A stretch of DNA of 28,911 nt from Stomatobaculum sp. (lineage in GTDB: Bacteria > Bacillota_A > Clostridia > Lachnospirales > Lachnospiraceae), in assembly GCA_017449925.1 (NCBI GenBank), contig JAFSYO010000066.1:1-28911 (forward strand). The letters are read 5' to 3'. Made by a program: the position numbers and the translations under genes. Every line of letters begins with the position of its first letter. Positions within the stretch are counted from its first letter, which is position 1. The notes beneath the pieces are model-generated. The model saw only the letters and a program-made list of their open reading frames with translations. It had not been told where the DNA came from and did no database searches. Positions 1 through 9,326 of this stretch are shown here, in pieces.

Positions 1-139
1 GTAATCATTACAAACGGCATGGCTAAGAAGACTAAAACAATGACCAATTGATGGAACGCCGGATGCGGTGAAAGTCGCATGTCCGGTGTGAAGCGGGGGA
101 AAAGCCGGAGATCACCTCAAAGGCTTACCTATCGCTATT
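1..139 (+). mobile_element. Group II intron, 3' end (domains V-VI)
   Basis: Positions 56-89 fold as a 34-nt domain V hairpin. The lower stem pairs 56-63 with 82-89, a two-base bulge lies at 80-81, the upper stem pairs 64-69 with 74-79, and a GAAA tetraloop caps it at 70-73. The catalytic triad position reads CGC, as in some bacterial introns. The tail that follows (GGGGGAAAAGCCGGAGATC, then GGCTTACCTATCGCTAT) matches my memory of the 3' end of LtrA-type bacterial introns. The 3' splice boundary is placed at about 138-140 by analogy. The reverse transcriptase/maturase gene would lie upstream, outside the window; no complete maturase end can be identified in the first 50 bases. Confidence 0.8.
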
Positions 140-1466
140 TCGCTCTCAGTACATTAAGATCCGGCTTCTGGCCTGCATTTTCTAAAGTGATTGTTTTTTC
201 TTTTAATGCAGGAGGAAGAAGTTCCTGATTCTTTTTCTCCATTTCGCCAGGATAGGCAGCCAGTGTCATGCCTTCCTTTTCAAACAGAACACCATCCACT
301 GAAGTAAAGACCGCGTTTTCCGGATCAACTGTAAACGCTTTTAATGCCGTACAGCCGGAAAAAGCGTTGCCGGAGAGCCCAAGGAATTGCAGAGTGGCTG
401 GAAGCATCACTTCCGTCAGGCTCGAACAGTTTTGAAAAGCCAGATCATGAATGCTCTCTACTCCGTTTTCCAGTGTAAGCTTTTCCAAAGCGGAACATTC
501 CTCGAATGCAAAATCCTCTACATTGAGCACACTTCCAGGTATCTTTACACTTTTCAGTGAAGTGCAGTTGCTGAACGCCTCGCGGCTTATTTCCGTCACA
601 CTGTCCGGAATGACAACACTTTCCAGACTGCTGCAGCCTTCAAATGCATGTTCACTGATAATCGTTACGCTTTCCGGAATCTCAACGCTTTTTAAGCTGC
701 TGCATGATGCAAACAGATTGGCATCTATATTTTGCAGGTTTTCTGACAGAGTTACATCTGAAAGGCTGCTGCAGTCACGAAAAGCGCTGTACCATATCTT
801 TGTCACACTGTCCGGAACGACAACTTTTTCCAGGCTGGTGCACTTATCAAACGCCGCGATACCGATAGTTGTTACACCTTCCGGGATCTCAATGCTCCTT
901 AAGCTGGTGCAGTTCTGGAATGAGTAGCTTGCAATGCTTTCCAGATTCTTTGACAGGGATGCACTCAAAAGACCGCTGCAGTTTGCAAATGCATCGGACC
1001 CGATATCTGTTACACTGTCCGGAATGACAATACTTTCCAGACTGCTGCAGGAAATAAACGCCTTATCACCGATAGTCGTCATGCCATCCGGGATTTCGAC
1101 ACTCTTCAGACCTTTACAGTTCTTAAACACATTACTGTCGATTTCAGTAATGGTGATTCCGTTGACTTCTTTCGGAATAACCGCTTCTGTCACTGCATCA
1201 TCGCAGCCAAAGACTATTCCTTTTCCACGATAGGAGTCAGTCTGGACATAGATATATCCGCCCGCTGCGTCAATGGCGTATTCGTCCGGCAAAAGCTTTC
1301 GCTTACCCTTAAACAATACTTCTGTTTCAGACGCTGCGCCGGTTTTTGATTTGGCGCTGCCAGTGTCTGAACTGTCTTTTTTGGAGCATCCGGCAATTAA
1401 GCAGACAAAAAGAATTACAAATAAAAATCCCGTTTTTGCCAAAACCGTTCGTAAACACATTTGCAT
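135..1466 (-). CDS. BspA-like leucine-rich-repeat surface lipoprotein
   Basis: The 443-residue product starts with a lipoprotein signal: a hydrophobic stretch ends in the lipobox LIAGC, with the lipidated Cys at residue 27. Ser/Thr/Lys-rich linker sequence follows, so the protein should be anchored outside the membrane. Residues from about 100 to 380 hold about twelve LRR_5 repeats of 23 residues, pattern (I)xxxAFxxCxSLxxVxIPxSV. Such proteins are typically surface or adhesion proteins in gut and oral anaerobes; the ligand is unknown. An AAGAAGGGA ribosome site sits just upstream of the ATG. The gene is visibly more AT-rich than the signalling genes to its right, which fits acquisition by transfer. 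Its stop codon (135-137) lies inside the group II intron tail, so the C-terminus may have been altered by the insertion. Confidence 0.85.
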   Translation of the reverse strand: MQMCLRTVLAKTGFLFVILFVCLIAGCSKKDSSDTGSAKSKTGAASETEVLFKGKRKLLPDEYAIDAAGGYIYVQTDSYRGKGIVFGCDDAVTEAVIPKEVNGITITEIDSNVFKNCKGLKSVEIPDGMTTIGDKAFISCSSLESIVIPDSVTDIGSDAFANCSGLLSASLSKNLESIASYSFQNCTSLRSIEIPEGVTTIGIAAFDKCTSLEKVVVPDSVTKIWYSAFRDCSSLSDVTLSENLQNIDANLFASCSSLKSVEIPESVTIISEHAFEGCSSLESVVIPDSVTEISREAFSNCTSLKSVKIPGSVLNVEDFAFEECSALEKLTLENGVESIHDLAFQNCSSLTEVMLPATLQFLGLSGNAFSGCTALKAFTVDPENAVFTSVDGVLFEKEGMTLAAYPGEMEKKNQELLPPALKEKTITLENAGQKPDLNVLRAK

Positions 1467-1636
1467 TGTTTCCCTTCTTAGCTGTTAGTATGGCAACGGC
1501 TGAATCGCCGCTGCGCCGGCCAGCATTACCTTTATCATCATATCACGGTTGTTATTGGTTTCCAGCGATAATAAGCGTAAAATAGAAACTGGATTCATCG
1601 AGATACTGCGTTGGAATGACTTGGAGGATGATCATC

Positions 1637-1960
1637 ATGGCATCAAGTAAAGAATACCTGGAATTCGTACTGGAGCAGCTTTCCGGGCTGGACGATATCA
1701 CTTACAAGGCGATGATGGGAGAGTACATCATTTATTACCGGGGCAAGATCGTCGGAGGGATCTACGATAACCGCTTCCTGGTGAAGAACATCAAGGCGGC
1801 TGCTGATAAAATGCCTGAGGCGGTGCTGGAAGTGCCCTATGACGGCGCGAAGGAAATGCTGATGGTGGACGACGTCGAGAACAGGGATTTCCTTCGGGAA
1901 CTTCTGGAGTCGATGTACGATGAACTTCCGGCGCCAAAGAAAAAATCTCGAAAAGGATGA
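1637..1960 (+). CDS. TfoX N-terminal domain protein
   Basis: A 107-residue protein resembling the TfoX N-terminal domain, with the hallmark run KAMMGEYIIYYRGKIVGGIYD followed by a K/L-rich segment and the motif EVPYDGAKEMLMVDDVEN. Related proteins are stand-alone in Firmicutes. They share the fold of the proteobacterial competence regulator TfoX, but their role in clostridia is not established. The start is set at the internal ATG (1637) because a TGGAGG site (1622-1627) lies nine bases upstream; an ATG at 1616 has no comparable site. The C-terminus is very basic (KKKSRKG). The stop codon overlaps the ribosome site of the next gene, so the two are probably co-translated. Confidence 0.8.
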   Translation: MASSKEYLEFVLEQLSGLDDITYKAMMGEYIIYYRGKIVGGIYDNRFLVKNIKAAADKMPEAVLEVPYDGAKEMLMVDDVENRDFLRELLESMYDELPAPKKKSRKG

Positions 1961-1963
1961 AAA

Positions 1964-2491
1964 ATGAAACTGATTCTGACAAAGGATTTTGAAAGAGTTA
2001 AAAACGTGTATATCGATATAATCGACAACACACCTCAGATCTGGAAGCATGCGCGCTGGGTCTACGGGAAGCACCCGTCCGATGAATCGATTCAGGAATA
2101 TATTGACCGCGGGGAAATGTATTTTCTGATGGATGGTGAAGAGGCCGCCGGGGTGGTCGTGATCTCCATGTGCCAGGGAGAGGATTATGAGACCGTAACC
2201 TGGATGGAGGACCTTGAAAACGACCAGGTGGCGACGCTGCATCTGCTGGCGGTCTGCCCTGCGTACAGCGGGAGGAACCTGGGGTTCCGGATCCTGGAGG
2301 AAGCAATGGAGATCACTGTGAAGAACGGAAAGAAGGCCTTGAGACTTGATACGCTGAAAACCAATCTCCCTGCGCAGAAGATGTATGAAAGAGCCGGCTT
2401 TTCCTGCAGGGGAGAGCAGAGGCTGTACGTCGAAAGCACGGGGACAGAGGACTTCGTATATTACGAAAAAATCCCGGGTGCGACAAGCTGA
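1964..2491 (+). CDS. GNAT-family N-acetyltransferase
   Basis: A 175-residue GNAT fold protein. The acetyl-CoA pyrophosphate loop is in the segment ATLHLLAVCPAYSGRNLGFRIL (YSGRNLG corresponds to Q/RxxGxG/A), followed by an amphipathic helix and the C-terminal LKTNLPAQKMYERAGF typical of motif B. These enzymes transfer an acetyl group from acetyl-CoA to an amine of a small molecule or protein; the substrate cannot be read from the sequence. The AGGA ribosome site (1954-1957) precedes the upstream gene's stop codon by one base or less, and only three bases separate the two genes, so translation is probably coupled to the TfoX-like gene. Confidence 0.87.
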   Translation: MKLILTKDFERVKNVYIDIIDNTPQIWKHARWVYGKHPSDESIQEYIDRGEMYFLMDGEEAAGVVVISMCQGEDYETVTWMEDLENDQVATLHLLAVCPAYSGRNLGFRILEEAMEITVKNGKKALRLDTLKTNLPAQKMYERAGFSCRGEQRLYVESTGTEDFVYYEKIPGATS

Positions 2492-2565
2492 AATGTGGTA
2501 TGCTTGTAAAGCAGACAGCCGGATTTCACGAAAACGAAGATGATAGATTCAGGGAGGAGACGGCT

Positions 2566-3417
2566 ATGAAGAAAAGTTTATTGAAGTACATCGGCGTGCT
2601 CGGGATGACTACAGCTTTGATCACCTGCGGTGTGTTCGCCAACTCCGCGCTGGCGGACGCCTATGACGACCAGTACGGCGATATCGCTTATATCGCAAGA
2701 GCCAGCGGATGGGCGCTGGAGGGACAGGAAGACCAGGGCGGCTGGGCCGGCAGCAATTATTACGAGAACGAGGCCGCTTATAACAGCACGAAAGCCTCCA
2801 GCACAAAATCCTCAAGCAAGAAGAGCTCCAGTTCTTATACGCCGGACGATTACGACGGCGAAGTCTGGTGGAGCGGAAAAACCGCCCGCTGGGACAAGCA
2901 GAGGGCCAGCGGAGAGAAGTACCAGGTCCAGCTGAGGCGCGGCGGCTCGGAGGTCACCATGGTCAAGACCACGAGCACGTCCTATGATTTCAGCAGCTAC
3001 ATCAAGTCGTCGGGCAATTACACTTTCCGCGTGCGCCTGGTAAAAGACAGCAAGCACGGCGGCTGGGGCGAACTGTCGGACAGCAAGTATTTTGAAGGTA
3101 AATCCTCCAACTCTTCGTCGCGTTCTTCTTCATCTTCCTCGTCTTCATCCTCTTCCGGCGGACCGGGTTACAACGCGGGCTGGAACCGGGACAACAGGGG
3201 CTGGTGGTATCGCTGGCCGGACGGAAGTTATCCGAGGAACAGCTGGCAGATGTTCGATGGCAAGTGGTATTTCTTCGGCGCAGACGGTTATATGCAGACC
3301 GGCTGGATTCTCTGGAACGGCGTTTACTACTACTGCGGTCCCGACGGCGCGATGTTCACGAACTGCTACACGCCGGACGGTTACTATGTTGACGGGAACG
3401 GCGCCTGGGTACACTGA
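2566..3417 (+). CDS. Secreted cell-wall-binding protein (choline-binding-type repeats)
   Basis: A 283-residue secreted protein. Residues 1-30 form a Sec signal peptide ending ANSALA before DAYDDQ. A Ser/Lys-rich segment is followed by a fibronectin-III-like beta domain at about 95-180 (VWWSGKTARWDK to FRVRLVKD). A long poly-serine linker then leads to a C-terminal set of aromatic/glycine repeats of the CW_binding type (GWNRDNRGWWY, GKWYFFGADGYMQTGW, GVYYYCGPDGAMF). These repeats bind choline or other wall polymers in Gram-positive bacteria. No catalytic domain is visible, so it may be structural or adhesive. The start is chosen at 2566 because GGGAGGAG lies at 2552-2559 and the signal peptide begins there; an in-frame ATG at 2500 would add a charged extension. 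Confidence 0.82.
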   Translation: MKKSLLKYIGVLGMTTALITCGVFANSALADAYDDQYGDIAYIARASGWALEGQEDQGGWAGSNYYENEAAYNSTKASSTKSSSKKSSSSYTPDDYDGEVWWSGKTARWDKQRASGEKYQVQLRRGGSEVTMVKTTSTSYDFSSYIKSSGNYTFRVRLVKDSKHGGWGELSDSKYFEGKSSNSSSRSSSSSSSSSSSGGPGYNAGWNRDNRGWWYRWPDGSYPRNSWQMFDGKWYFFGADGYMQTGWILWNGVYYYCGPDGAMFTNCYTPDGYYVDGNGAWVH

Positions 3418-3472
3418 GCCGGAAGCTGGCTTCACTGAGCGAAAAGAATACAAAATCAGAGCAAAGAATGGG

Positions 3473-3520
3473 AAAGATACCCGTAAAGCCTTGTAACAGT
3501 AAGGCTTTACGGGTATCTTT
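3473..3520. terminator. Strong hairpin terminator, possibly bidirectional
   Basis: A perfect 20-bp inverted repeat (3473-3492 and 3501-3520) with an 8-nt loop; the left arm begins AAAGATACCC and the right arm ends GGGTATCTTT. The A-run at the left and T-run at the right make it plausible in both directions. It separates the wall-binding protein gene from the signalling island. Confidence 0.85.
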
Positions 3521-3579
3521 ATAAGTATAGGAAATCAGAGACTTGACTGAAGCGTCGGACAGAAATCAGGGGGCTTTTA

Positions 3580-6366
3580 ATGAATAAGGAACTGGAAACA
3601 ACAAAGGCATTGGACCGGTATCTTTATCCGGTCGATGTGTGGGGAATGGCCTTCGGTATTATGGTAGGATGGGGCGTGTTTGCTATGCCCGGAAATACCT
3701 TCCTGCCTGTGGCGGGGCCTGCAGGGACGATTATTGCCATGGTGGTCGGCATGGTCATCATGCTGGTCATCGGCGGCAATATCTCTTATCTGATGGGGCG
3801 CACAGCGATGATAGGCGGGCTGTACTCTTATTCCAAGCAGGCCTTCGGACGGGATCACGCTTTTCTGAGCTCCTGGTTCCTCTGCCTGTCCTACCTGACA
3901 GTGGTCTTCCTGAACGGAACAGCTCTTTTCTATATTCTCCGGATGCTGATGGGCAGCGTCCTGCACACAGGATTCTATTACACCATCGCGGGCAATGTGA
4001 TCTACCCCTCGGAGGTCCTGGCGTCTGCCCTGGTGCTGGGGGGCGTCGGCATTCTCTTTATTTTCGCCAAACCTTTTCTTCAGCGCCTTCACACGGTCCT
4101 TGCCCTTATCCTTTTTGCGGGCACCGCTGTGATGGCGGCGGTGTGTCTTCCCCATGCCCTTCGGAACGGGGCGCTGACAGAGTTCGGCACTGGCGGATTC
4201 GGAAAGGGATATGCGGTCTTCAGCCTTGTGATCCTGGCCCCCTGGGCCTATGTGGGATTTGAGGCCGCGTGCTTTGATACGGCGCACTTTAAGTTCCCGA
4301 TCAAAAAATCCCGGGCCCTGATCATTACCTCGATCATAGCGGCGGCATTTTCTTACATCGCAATGGTTCTGGTCAGCGTGGCTGCCGTTCCGGACGGCTT
4401 TTCTACGTGGCAGGAGTATATCTCCTCGCTGGACGGGCTGAGCGGAGTCGCCTCAGTGCCGACGTTTTATGCCGCGGAGCACTTCCTGGGCTCTGCGGGT
4501 GTCACGCTTATGACGGTCACTGCGGTCGCCGCTATCCTGACCGGCATCATCGGGGGCTACCGCACCACGACCAGGATCTTCTCCACCATGGCAGAGGACA
4601 AGATCCTTTCCGAAAGATTTTCCAGGACCTCCTACAGCATTTTCTTTATCATGGTGATCTCCATCGTGCTCTCCTTTCTGGGCCGGAACACGCTGATCTG
4701 GTTCGTGGACCTGACTGCCTTTGGGGCCATCATCGGCTTTGGCTATTCCTCCGCAGCCGCCTGGAAGATCGCAAAGACAGAGGGGAATCAGTGGAGAGTC
4801 GCCATGGGCATCCTCGGCACGCTGATCTCTGTGTCGTTTGCTGTTGTGCAGCTGGTCCCCAGGCTGACGGCGATGGAGGCCATGGGAAGCGAAGCCTTTC
4901 TCATGCTTTCCCTGTGGTGCCTGGTGGGCTTCGTTTTCTACCTGCGTACTGCGCGGTACGGATCTCTGACGGAATACAGCGGCATGTCAACCGCAGGCAT
5001 CGTGCTGTTCGCGCTGCTGATCTATGCGGCGATCATGTGGCTGGCAAAACGGCTGGTCTCCCTGAAGAACGCGGAAGAAATGAAGTCCGCCGTGGTCCAG
5101 GGTGTCGCTGTGCAGATGATCATCATCTTTACGGGCCTGGCCGTCATGCTTTACGTGCAGGACTTCGTGCGCATCAAGCATGAGGAAGCGGAGCGGGAAA
5201 AGATCCGCGCGGTGGAGGGAAGCCTGGCGAAGAGCCAGTTCCTGTTCAACATGTCCCACGACATCCGCACACCGATGAACGCCATCATCGGCTACACGAA
5301 CCTGGCCATGAAAGAGCCCTCCACGCCGGAGATGCATAATTACCTGGAAAAGATCGAACTTTCCAGCCGGCATCTTCTGGAGCTGATCAACGACATTCTG
5401 GAAATGAGCCGCATCGAGAGCGGGAAGATCGAACTGGAATATGTGCCCACGGATCTGGTGGCTGTTTTTGAGGGGATCCGGGATCTGTTCTCGGATCAGA
5501 TGAAGCAGAAGGAGATGGATTTCTCCATCCACACCTCCCAGATAAAGAACCGCTATGTCTGGTGCGACAGGAAGAACCTGAACCGGGTGCTCCTCAACAT
5601 TTTAAGCAACGCGTACAAATTCACAGCTTCCGGCGGGACCATCTCCGCGACGCTGTGGGAGAACGGGGACGGAGAGGACGGGTACGGTTCTTACGAAATA
5701 CGGATCCAGGACAACGGCATAGGCATGTCGCAGAAATTTGTGGAAAAGATGTGGGGGGCCTTTGAACGGGAACGCACATCCACGGACAGCGGAGTCGAAG
5801 GGACCGGACTTGGGCTTTCCATCACGAAGAGCATCGTGGATCTGATGGGCGGCACCATCGAGGTCCTGACCGCCCCCGGAAGCGGAACGGAGATGATCAT
5901 CCGGGTCAAATTCAGGCTGGCGGAGGCCGGGGACCTCAAAGATGGCCCGCAGCCGGAGAGTCAGGAGGAGACCGTCGATTTTACCGGCAAGTGTCTCCTG
6001 CTGGTGGAGGACAACCTGATCAACATGGAGATCGCCAGCATGATCCTTTCCCAGCTGGGATTTGCCGTTGAGACAGCGGAGAACGGCCAGATTGCGGTGG
6101 ATATGATGTCTGCCGCCGAACCCGGTCACTACGACCTGGTCCTCATGGATATCCAGATGCCGGTCATGGACGGCTACACCGCCACCAAAGCCATCCGGGC
6201 GCTGGATGACCCTGAAAAAGCCGCTATACCTGTCGTCGCCATGACGGCGAACGCCTTCGCGGAGGATGTCCGCGCGGCGGAAGAGGCCGGCATGAACGGA
6301 CACATCGCGAAACCGATCGATATCCAGACGATGATCCAGACTATATCGAATGCGCTGACAAAGTAA
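3580..6366 (+). CDS. APC-family amino-acid permease fused to hybrid histidine kinase (HisKA-HATPase-REC)
   Basis: A 928-residue fusion. Residues 1 to about 450 are a polytopic permease of the APC superfamily: the first helix carries [13 protein letters not shown] (APC helix-1 motif), with [13 protein letters not shown] and [10 protein letters not shown] later. Two further helices lie at about 470-490 and 507-527. A short helical linker leads to a HisKA domain with phospho-acceptor His560 in [11 protein letters not shown], then HATPase boxes ([25 protein letters not shown]) and a receiver whose phospho-acceptor is Asp857 in [12 protein letters not shown]. All catalytic motifs are intact. The design suggests a transceptor that senses, and may transport, an amino acid and controls its own kinase (inference). 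CbrA is a known transporter-kinase fusion, but with an SLC5-type permease. AGGGGG (3568-3573) is the ribosome site. First gene of the probable signalling operon. Confidence 0.9.
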   Translation: MNKELETTKALDRYLYPVDVWGMAFGIMVGWGVFAMPGNTFLPVAGPAGTIIAMVVGMVIMLVIGGNISYLMGRTAMIGGLYSYSKQAFGRDHAFLSSWFLCLSYLTVVFLNGTALFYILRMLMGSVLHTGFYYTIAGNVIYPSEVLASALVLGGVGILFIFAKPFLQRLHTVLALILFAGTAVMAAVCLPHALRNGALTEFGTGGFGKGYAVFSLVILAPWAYVGFEAACFDTAHFKFPIKKSRALIITSIIAAAFSYIAMVLVSVAAVPDGFSTWQEYISSLDGLSGVASVPTFYAAEHFLGSAGVTLMTVTAVAAILTGIIGGYRTTTRIFSTMAEDKILSERFSRTSYSIFFIMVISIVLSFLGRNTLIWFVDLTAFGAIIGFGYSSAAAWKIAKTEGNQWRVAMGILGTLISVSFAVVQLVPRLTAMEAMGSEAFLMLSLWCLVGFVFYLRTARYGSLTEYSGMSTAGIVLFALLIYAAIMWLAKRLVSLKNAEEMKSAVVQGVAVQMIIIFTGLAVMLYVQDFVRIKHEEAEREKIRAVEGSLAKSQFLFNMSHDIRTPMNAIIGYTNLAMKEPSTPEMHNYLEKIELSSRHLLELINDILEMSRIESGKIELEYVPTDLVAVFEGIRDLFSDQMKQKEMDFSIHTSQIKNRYVWCDRKNLNRVLLNILSNAYKFTASGGTISATLWENGDGEDGYGSYEIRIQDNGIGMSQKFVEKMWGAFERERTSTDSGVEGTGLGLSITKSIVDLMGGTIEVLTAPGSGTEMIIRVKFRLAEAGDLKDGPQPESQEETVDFTGKCLLLVEDNLINMEIASMILSQLGFAVETAENGQIAVDMMSAAEPGHYDLVLMDIQMPVMDGYTATKAIRALDDPEKAAIPVVAMTANAFAEDVRAAEEAGMNGHIAKPIDIQTMIQTISNALTK

Positions 6367-6419
6367 AACGCCGGCGGGAAAATAGAACCCGGGTCTCATG
6401 GGATTTGGAGGTTTTAACA

Positions 6420-9326
6420 ATGACTTACAACAGCAAAAGCACGGCTGGTAAAATATCATTATTTACCGGGAGAATGACGGTATTTCTTTGCCTGTTCCTT
6501 CTGACGGCAGTTCTCTTCCCTGCCTGTGCCCTTGCCGCGGAGAACGGCGAGGACCGGGTCCGGGTGGGTTATTACGAGAACGAGGTCTTTCAGGAAGGGG
6601 CAGAGGAAGGTGCGGTAAAGTCGGGCTATGCCTATGAGTATTACCGGAAGCTTTCCGAGTACACCGGCTGGAAATATGAGTATGTGTACGGCAGTTTCGG
6701 AGACCTTTACCAGATGTTCCTGGACGGGGACGTCGATCTGCTGGCGGGTCTTGCCTACCGGGAAGAGCGCGCGGAGCTGATCGGCTATCCGGAAGCTATT
6801 ATGGGCAGCGAGTCCTACTATCTGGTAAAGCACGACACGAAAACAGATATTACACCGGAGCCCTCCACCCTGAACGGGAAGAGGATCGGCGTGCTGGACA
6901 GCGTCATGGTCGGCGTCCTGGAGAATTACCTGGAGGCCCATGGCACAAAAGCAGAGGTCATCCCCTATCCGGACCACGAAGATATGTTCAAAGCCTTCGA
7001 TTCCGGAGAGCTGGATGTTTACGTTGCCGAGAGTAACGGAGCCTACGGCAGGGAACACGCCGAGGTGCTGTGTGCCTTTGGATCCTCCGATTATTATCTC
7101 TGCGTCGCGAAGGACCGGCCGGACCTGCTGGAGGAACTGAATACAGCGCAGACGCTTCTGCAGGCGGAGGAACCGAACTTTCTGAATTCCCTCAGCGCTA
7201 AGTATTATTCCGTCAGTGTCACGGCCCGCGCCTTCTCGGCGGCTGAGCGGGAGTGGATGGAGAGCCACGACACGCTCCGCGTCGGATACCTGCAGAACTA
7301 CCTCCCCTACAGCGACACGGACGACCAGGGGCAGGCCACGGGTATGGTAAAGGACATCATCCCGGAAATCTTAAAGGGTCTGGGGATACCGGAACTCTCC
7401 GTCATCTACACCGGGTACAAGAGCTATGACAGCATGCTCGAAGATCTGAACACAGGCGCCATCGACGTGGCGTTCCCGGTGGGCGGCGGGCTGTATTACT
7501 CCGAGGAGAATGGCATCAACCAGTCGAATCCGGTGGCCTCTGCTTCCACGGAGATCGTGCTGAAGGGCACCTATAACGAGGAGACCATCTCCAAATTCGC
7601 GGTCAATGAGAATAACCGGATGCAGTACTACTATGTCCGGACGAACTTCCCTGACGCGGAGATCGCGTTCTATCCCTCCATCGACAAATGTCTGGAAGCG
7701 GTCCTGTCCGGGGAGGTGACCTGCTCCACACTGAACGGCCTGCGGGCCAATGACATTCTGAAGAACAGCAAGTACAAGGGGCTCTCCCTGCACCAGACCA
7801 ACAAGGACGATGACCGCTGCTTCGGCGTGGAGATCGGCAACGATGGACTTTTAAAGCTCCTGAACCGCGGCATCAACGTGATCGGCAGCGATTACGCCCA
7901 GAATCTTTCCTACCGGTACACCGGCGGCCTGTACTCCTACGGTGTCCGGGATCTGCTTCGGGACAACATGGCCCTGGTCGCTTCAGTGATCCTGGGCATC
8001 GCAGCGCTGATCATCTTCCTTGTGAGCCGCGATCTGCAGCGCACGAAGAAGGAAGCCGCGGCCAAGGAAGCTGCCAGGATCGAACTGGAAGAAAAGAACA
8101 GGGAGCTGGCCGAGAGCAAAGAGGCGCTTTCCGACGCCCTTGTGGCGGCAGAGCATGCCAGCCGCGCGAAGACGACTTTCCTGAACAATATGTCCCACGA
8201 TATCCGCACGCCGATGAACGCCATCGTAGGCTTTACCGCCCTGGCGTCTTCCCACATCAACAACAAGGAACAGGTGCAGGATTATCTCGGAAAGATCTCC
8301 GTGTCCAGCCAGCACCTCCTTTCCCTGATCAACGATGTGCTGGACATGAGCCGCATCGAGAGCGGCAATGTCACCATCGAAATGACGGACGTGCACCTGC
8401 CGGATATCATCCATGACCTTGGGACCATCATCCGCTCCAGCGCCGAGGACAAGGACCAGGAGCTGACCATCGATACCCGGGAACTCGTGCACGAAGACAT
8501 CGTCACGGACAAGCTGCGCCTGAACCAGGTGCTGCTGAACATCCTTTCCAACGCGGTCAAGTTCACGCCGGAGGGCGGGAAGATCAGCTTCAGCGTGACC
8601 GAAAGGCCATCCTCGCCGGAGACCTCGGAGTATGAATTCCGGATCAGCGACAACGGCATCGGCATGAGCGAGGAGGTCCAGAAGTCTATCTTTGAAGCTT
8701 TTTCCCGGGAAAAGTCCAGCACAGTCAGCGGCATCCAGGGCACCGGCCTCGGCATGGCCATCACGAAGAAGATCGTGGACATGATGGGCGGCACCATCAC
8801 CGTCCACTCCGAGGAGGGCAAGGGCAGCGAGTTCGTCGTGGTGCTTCCCTGCAGGCTCAGCAGCCGGACCATCCCGGGAACGGAGAGCGGCGGCGTACAA
8901 GACATAGATGCGCCGGATTTCAGCGGTAAGCGGATCCTCCTGGCGGAGGACAATGAGATGAACCGGATGATCGCTACCACCATTCTGGAGGAAGCGGGCC
9001 TCACTATTGAGATCGCGGTGGACGGCGTGGAAGCGGTGGAAAAAATGGAACAGGCGCCGGCGGGATATTACGACCTGATCCTCATGGACATCCAGATGCC
9101 CAGAATGGACGGATACGAAGCCGCGGGAAAGATCCGCGCGATGAAGGATCCGGCGAAGGCGGGCATCCCCATCGTGGCGGTCACGGCGAATGCCTTCGAA
9201 GAAGACAGAAAGATAGCCCTGGCGGCCGGTATGAACGGGCATCTTGCCAAACCCTATGACATCGGAGAGATCATGCGGACGTTAAAAGAGATACTGACGC
9301 GGGACAAAGGGGGAATTCAGACATGA
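6420..9326 (+). CDS. BvgS/EvgS-like hybrid histidine kinase with tandem solute-binding sensor domains
   Basis: A 968-residue membrane kinase. A signal anchor (about residues 20-40, ending ACALAAE) exports two SBP_bac_3 (Venus-flytrap) domains at about 45-265 and 285-510; each opens with a strand like VRVGYYEN or LRVGYLQNY. One transmembrane helix lies at about 515-540. A coiled coil ([20 protein letters not shown]) feeds HisKA with His593 in [12 protein letters not shown], intact HATPase boxes ([26 protein letters not shown]) and a receiver with Asp890. Such sensors detect amino acids or other small ligands outside the membrane. Unlike BvgS there is no PAS between membrane and kinase, and no C-terminal Hpt. 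The ATG at 6420 follows TGGAGG (6406-6411). The gene is 53 bases after the permease-kinase and overlaps the next gene by 4 bases (ATGA). Confidence 0.9.
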   Translation: MTYNSKSTAGKISLFTGRMTVFLCLFLLTAVLFPACALAAENGEDRVRVGYYENEVFQEGAEEGAVKSGYAYEYYRKLSEYTGWKYEYVYGSFGDLYQMFLDGDVDLLAGLAYREERAELIGYPEAIMGSESYYLVKHDTKTDITPEPSTLNGKRIGVLDSVMVGVLENYLEAHGTKAEVIPYPDHEDMFKAFDSGELDVYVAESNGAYGREHAEVLCAFGSSDYYLCVAKDRPDLLEELNTAQTLLQAEEPNFLNSLSAKYYSVSVTARAFSAAEREWMESHDTLRVGYLQNYLPYSDTDDQGQATGMVKDIIPEILKGLGIPELSVIYTGYKSYDSMLEDLNTGAIDVAFPVGGGLYYSEENGINQSNPVASASTEIVLKGTYNEETISKFAVNENNRMQYYYVRTNFPDAEIAFYPSIDKCLEAVLSGEVTCSTLNGLRANDILKNSKYKGLSLHQTNKDDDRCFGVEIGNDGLLKLLNRGINVIGSDYAQNLSYRYTGGLYSYGVRDLLRDNMALVASVILGIAALIIFLVSRDLQRTKKEAAAKEAARIELEEKNRELAESKEALSDALVAAEHASRAKTTFLNNMSHDIRTPMNAIVGFTALASSHINNKEQVQDYLGKISVSSQHLLSLINDVLDMSRIESGNVTIEMTDVHLPDIIHDLGTIIRSSAEDKDQELTIDTRELVHEDIVTDKLRLNQVLLNILSNAVKFTPEGGKISFSVTERPSSPETSEYEFRISDNGIGMSEEVQKSIFEAFSREKSSTVSGIQGTGLGMAITKKIVDMMGGTITVHSEEGKGSEFVVVLPCRLSSRTIPGTESGGVQDIDAPDFSGKRILLAEDNEMNRMIATTILEEAGLTIEIAVDGVEAVEKMEQAPAGYYDLILMDIQMPRMDGYEAAGKIRAMKDPAKAGIPIVAVTANAFEEDRKIALAAGMNGHLAKPYDIGEIMRTLKEILTRDKGGIQT

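Noticed and set aside
1..50. C-terminal end of an intron maturase
   Set aside because: Two short open frames end in this stretch, but neither shows a maturase-like sequence long enough to recognise.
3105..3165. Serine-codon run in the wall-binding protein as a phase-variable repeat
   Set aside because: The run mixes TCC, TCT and TCG codons irregularly and is not a clean short tandem repeat, so it reads as an ordinary flexible linker.
3521..3579. Promoter for the signalling operon
   Set aside because: TTGACT (3543-3548) is a fair -35 box but has no -10 partner at 16-18 bases; TATAAG (3520-3525) lacks a -35. A promoter is likely here but none can be placed.
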